The notes under the pieces were generated by a model, which worked only from the letters and a program-made list of their open reading frames with translations, made no database searches and had not been told where the DNA came from. From assembly GCF_030445035.2 (NCBI RefSeq), contig NC_080673.1, positions 37,258,365 to 37,322,364 on the forward strand: DNA of 64,000 nucleotides, in the 5' to 3' direction. The translations under genes and the position numbers were made by a program. Positions 60,621 through 64,000 of this stretch are shown here, in pieces. Source of the DNA: Dasypus novemcinctus. Its lineage: Eukaryota > Chordata > Mammalia > Cingulata > Dasypodidae. Every line of letters starts with the position of its first letter. Position 1 is the stretch's first letter.

Positions 60621-60823
60621 TGTTTTTGTGGATTTTTTTTTAATGTGATTGGTGTTGATTCTAAAAATGTTTGCAGATTAATAAGAAAATGTGTGCATAT
60701 AGCAGTTAAATATAGGTCTGAGATAGGTGACAGTGACCGTATGTAATTTAAAATTTGCGGTAGAAAATCAGCAAAGCAACAATTACTTATTTAATACCCC
60801 ATTTAAAAAAAAATCTGTTGCGT

Positions 60824-61212
60824 TAAGTGGACTTGGCCCAATGGGTAGGGTGTCCACCTACCACAAGGGAAGTCCGTAGTTCAAACCCTGGGCCTCCTTG
60901 ACCCATGTGGAGCTGGCCCATGTGCAGTGCTGATATGCACAAGGAGTGCCCTGCCACGAAGTGGTGTTCCCCGCATAGGGGAGCCCCATGTGCGAGGAGT
61001 GCGCCCCATAAGGAGAGGCAAGAATGGCACCTCACACATGGAGAGCTGACACAACAAGATGACACAACAAAAGGAAACACAGATTCCCGGTGCCACTGAT
61101 AAGGATAGAAGCGGTCGCAGAAGAACACGCAGGGAATGGACACAGAGAGCAGACAACAGGGGTGGGTGTGGAGGTAGGAATAAATAAAAAAAAAAAATCT
61201 TAAAAAAAAAAA
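60824..61212 (+). mobile_element. DAS-type SINE
   Basis: A forward copy with A-box-like TGGCCCAATGG, B-box-like AGTTCAAACCC, the common body and an A-rich tail. It has an internal deletion relative to other copies near 61,017. Confidence 0.93.
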
Positions 61213-61236
61213 ATAATAAGTAATTACATATTTTAA

Positions 61237-61250
61237 CCACAAGGTGGCAC
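61237..61250 (+). promoter_or_regulatory. CTCF-like site in MAP9 intron
   Basis: CCACAAGGTGGCAC agrees with 13 of 14 positions of the common CTCF core. It lies just after the SINE tail. Occupancy is unknown. Confidence 0.4.
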
Positions 61251-61849
61251 CAGGATTCTAAATATACACGAATTTGCAATACTCCGTATTTTTAACAATC
61301 ACTACCTGTTTTCTGTTTGCTATCCAGTATACCAAAACAGGTAATTTTAGACTTTTGATTATATTACAAAACATATAAAAAGTATATAGGATTTTTTTTC
61401 TCCTTACTTCCTGAGAACTTACCATTTTGGAAGTAGAATTTGGTATAAAACACATTAAAAATCATATTCCCAGGTTCTGAAGACTGGAGAATAAAATTGA
61501 GGCTGGTGGCCCTAAGATAGTACCTGACATCTAGGATTCATTAAATATTTGAAAGAATAAATTAGTATATGAATATTCATAGAAGAAGGAATATGATAAG
61601 CTGAGTGCTATCCTTGAAATTTCTAGACTTACATTTTTTTACAGTGTTTGGAACTTAATATTTTTCATGTGTTGAGATATTGATAAGTAGCAATTATTTC
61701 TTGATAAGGTGATAAAACTTGAATGTTTTCTTTGTTGCTTGTTTTATGTAAAAAGTGCAATAACTAGGCTGTCACTTTATAGAACAACTATCACATTGGT
61801 AGTGATTGTACAAAACATTTTTTATGTAGGGAATGTTGATTTTATTTTC
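61251..61849 (+). other. MAP9 intron, nothing recognised
   Basis: AT-rich intronic DNA without a clear repeat or exon. Confidence 0.6.
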
Positions 61850-62070
61850 ATATTAAATGATAAGAGGCATGCGCTTTGGGATTAGGGCACAACTGTTTTA
61901 TTCATAGATCTGTCACTTACTAGATAGTCTTTGACCTTGGGCACAAGACCTCTGTGTTCCCCATTTTAGTTACCTGTAAAAGGGGTAATATTTGAACCAC
62001 TCCTAGGGGTTTTAGGCAGTTAAATAAGTTCATATATTTAAAGTGACTAAAACGGTCTTAAGCACTATGT
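61850..62070 (+). repeat. MIR fragment in MAP9 intron
   Basis: The order 'tctgtcacttactagatagt', 'gaccttgggcacaagacctc' and 'gttacctgtaaaaggggtaa' is the forward MIR core. Confidence 0.82.
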
Positions 62071-62139
62071 AAATGTCTTTATTCTTTGTATTACATAGCA
62101 TTATTCACAGGCAGATAATTTTATTTATTCACATATTTA

Positions 62140-62275
62140 TTTATAGTACCAATCCTCCCAAACTTTACAGTTTAGTTGGGGTGCTGTATATAATTACAGT
62201 AAGAATGAAGAAAAGTGGGCATGGAAGTTTACCTGAGGGAATCAAGGAAGGCCTCTTGGAGTAGATGAAGATAAT
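62140..62275 (+). repeat. L2 fragment in MAP9 intron
   Basis: The text 'actttacagtttagttgggg' and 'aaggaaggcctcttggagta' is L2-like in the forward direction. Confidence 0.65.
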
Positions 62276-62410
62276 AGCAATAACTCTGTCAAATATTGGT
62301 AGTCACAGGACTCTTGATTGCAAGTGAGCCAACTCAAAAAAACTTCAGTGGAAAGGGGAATTTACGGCCTTATTGACAAGGATGTCCGAAGGCTTTGCTT
62401 TAGGTGTCCT

Positions 62411-62833
62411 TACATTTATTTATTTATTTTTAATTTTATTTATTTATTTCTCTCCCCCCCTCCCCACCCCTGTTGTCTGTTCTCTGTATCTATTTGCTGC
62501 ATCTTCTTCTTTGTCCACTTCTGTTGTTGTCAGCGGTATGGGAATCTGTGTTTCTTTATTGCGTCATCTTGTTGTGTCTTCTCTCTGTGTGTGCGGCGCC
62601 ATTCCTGGGCAGGCTGCACTTTCTTTCATGCTGGGCGACTCTCCTTATGGGGCGCACTCCTTGCGCGTGGGGCTCCCCTACGCGGGGACACCCCTGCGTG
62701 GCAGGGCACTCCTTGTGCGCATCAGCACTGGGCATGGGCCAGCTCCACACGGGTCAAGGAGGCCCGGGGTTTGAACCGGGGACCTCCCATGTGGTAGACG
62801 GATGCCCTAACCACTGGGCCAAGTCCACTGCCC
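62411..62833 (-). mobile_element. DAS-type SINE with target duplication
   Basis: A full-length reverse copy. AGGTGTCCT is found at 62402-62410 and 62834-62842. Its overlapping open frames in three phases come from its CpG-rich body. Confidence 0.93.
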
Positions 62834-62842
62834 AGGTGTCCT

Positions 62843-63329
62843 CAGGTTTAGATCAGTACATTGTGAATGTCATCTAGATTCTGGCTACTTTTCTTCTTTA
62901 CTTCTGCCCTGAATCCCTTCTCTCCCCTTTCAACCCTCACACACTCACTCCACCTCTTAGCTCTGTTTTTCTCTGTTGGCCAGCCTCATTTTCTCCCAGT
63001 CCTTCACTTGACCAGAAGGAAGCCCCCAGCAGTTTCCATATTAGACCCTTCCAACTCCAAGACTTTAAAGGCACAGTCTCAAATATTCCAACTCTAAAAA
63101 AGAAAAATACTGGTGCGCTTTTCTCACCTTACCAAACACCCGCCTATGAGCCTGCTGTGAACAGGGCAGTTGTATGCTCTAGAATAAGCCGGGGGTGGGG
63201 GAGGGGCATCATGTGTCCACACTTCTCACTGGGCGTGGGGGAGATATTCATTAATCCACCAAAATCACATGGATGTTGTGGAGGAGAAACTCCCTTTAAG
63301 AAAGCAGAAATGATAAAAAAAAAAGCTTA
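62843..63329 (+). other. MAP9 intron, nothing recognised
   Basis: A pyrimidine-rich stretch at 62,870-63,100 shows no match to known MAP9 exons. A short G-rich tract lies at 63,190-63,240. Confidence 0.55.
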
Positions 63330-63520
63330 CCACAGTTATTAATATTCATTGAGCACTTGCTGTGTATCCAATACTGTGCTATGTAATTTGCATATATTTT
63401 TTTACATAAATGATATCACTGAAGTCTTCTCACCTTGAATTCTTAACATTTTACTAATGAGAAAACCAAGGGATCTAAGCTCTATCCAAGGTTACCAAGC
63501 TGCCTCAGTGTCGGAGCCAA
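63330..63520 (-). repeat. MIR/L2-type relic in MAP9 intron
   Basis: The order 'ttgagcacttgctgtgtatc', 'ttactaatgagaaaaccaag' and 'caaggttaccaagctgcctc' is the reverse complement of a MIR-type element. Confidence 0.75.
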
Positions 63521-63539
63521 GATCTAGCTAAGCATTACA

Positions 63540-63965
63540 CAATAGTCTGCTTAGTTTTGTCTTTGTGGAGGAGCAGACATTCTAGGTAGAGGGATCAGCA
63601 TGGGTAAGGGTGTGATAGCTGGAGGGATTGGGCTGTGACTGCAGAACAACAGTCAGCTCAGCATTTCAGGAACCAAAATCACAAAACGGGCCTGCCAGGA
63701 GACAAGGCAGTGTAGGCAGCCAGGGACAAGACCATGAAGCACTTTTGTATTGTTCGAAGACACCTTTTTATTCTGTAGGATTGGATGATGGGGAACGATT
63801 GAAGAATTTTGTGGAGGGAGTGACATGATCTGGTTTGCACTTTATAAATGTCACTGAGGCAGTACTTTAGGAAAGAGGATAAGGAGCTGACAGTGGGGAT
63901 GGAGAAAGTGGGGTTAGTGAGAAATTTTAGCAGGTAGGAACAGTAGGGTTTGCTGATGTTTTGGT
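63540..63965 (+). repeat. L2 fragment in MAP9 intron
   Basis: The order 'gtgtgatagctggagggatt', 'gggagtgacatgatctggtt' and 'ataaatgtcactgaggcagt' follows L2 closely. Confidence 0.8.
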
Positions 63966-64000
63966 TCTAGGGGGAAGTGTGCGAGGAATCTAGGATGCCT

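Noticed and set aside
62318-62877. Open frames of 130-160 codons in three phases, repeated at 39.0-39.5, 43.0-43.6, 60.8-61.3 and 19.4-19.9 kb
   Set aside because: They are the CpG-rich body of DAS SINEs read in different phases; similar peptides recur only because the repeat recurs.
62870-63100. Possible next MAP9 exon
   Set aside because: None of the translated frames match the MAP9 sequence expected after residue 160, so the next exon probably lies beyond the window.

Overview
The window is mammalian nuclear DNA, almost certainly from a xenarthran and most likely an armadillo. Ten tRNA-derived SINEs of the DAS type, which I know from Dasypus, are scattered over both strands. They sit beside L1, HAL1, L2 and MIR relics, hAT-type MITEs and LTR-like repeats. 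There are no operons, bacterial genes or CRISPR arrays. Species assignment and all repeat-family names come from pattern recognition, not from a database search.

One real protein-coding gene is present: the 5' part of MAP9 (microtubule-associated protein 9, ASAP), on the + strand from about 53.7 kb to beyond the window end. It has a CpG-island promoter (about 53,690-54,175) and three coding exons (55,394-55,468; 56,179-56,263; 59,153-59,473). These encode residues 1-160 and the first base of codon 161; the remaining exons lie to the right. The promoter holds two perfect RFX X-boxes, each preceded by an ETS-like site, in a module repeated about 82 bp apart. That fits a gene for a spindle and ciliary microtubule protein.

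The left 53 kb is an AT-rich gene desert built from retroelements. At about 5.3-7.8 kb lies a dead processed copy of LRRFIP2. It has been split by two younger L1 3' ends, each with an exact target-site duplication. Two more same-strand L1 3' ends flank it. A nearly full-length but inactive L1 lies on the - strand at about 23.3-29.5 kb. Older L1/HAL1 pieces are at 15.5-17.0, 31.7-32.5, 41.2-42.1 and 45.6-46.1 kb. The stretches between these are AT-rich DNA in which I recognise no gene.

The MAP9 introns carry an L1 3' end (intron 1), a hAT MITE with an 8-bp target duplication (57.9 kb), a sense-oriented solo-LTR-like element with CCAAT, TATA and polyadenylation signals (60.2-60.6 kb), two DAS SINEs and several MIR/L2 relics. 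I found no convincing new multi-gene system. The most interesting items are the duplicated ETS/X-box promoter module, the nested retrocopy, and an 85-bp segment copied into a MIR element just upstream of the MAP9 promoter.
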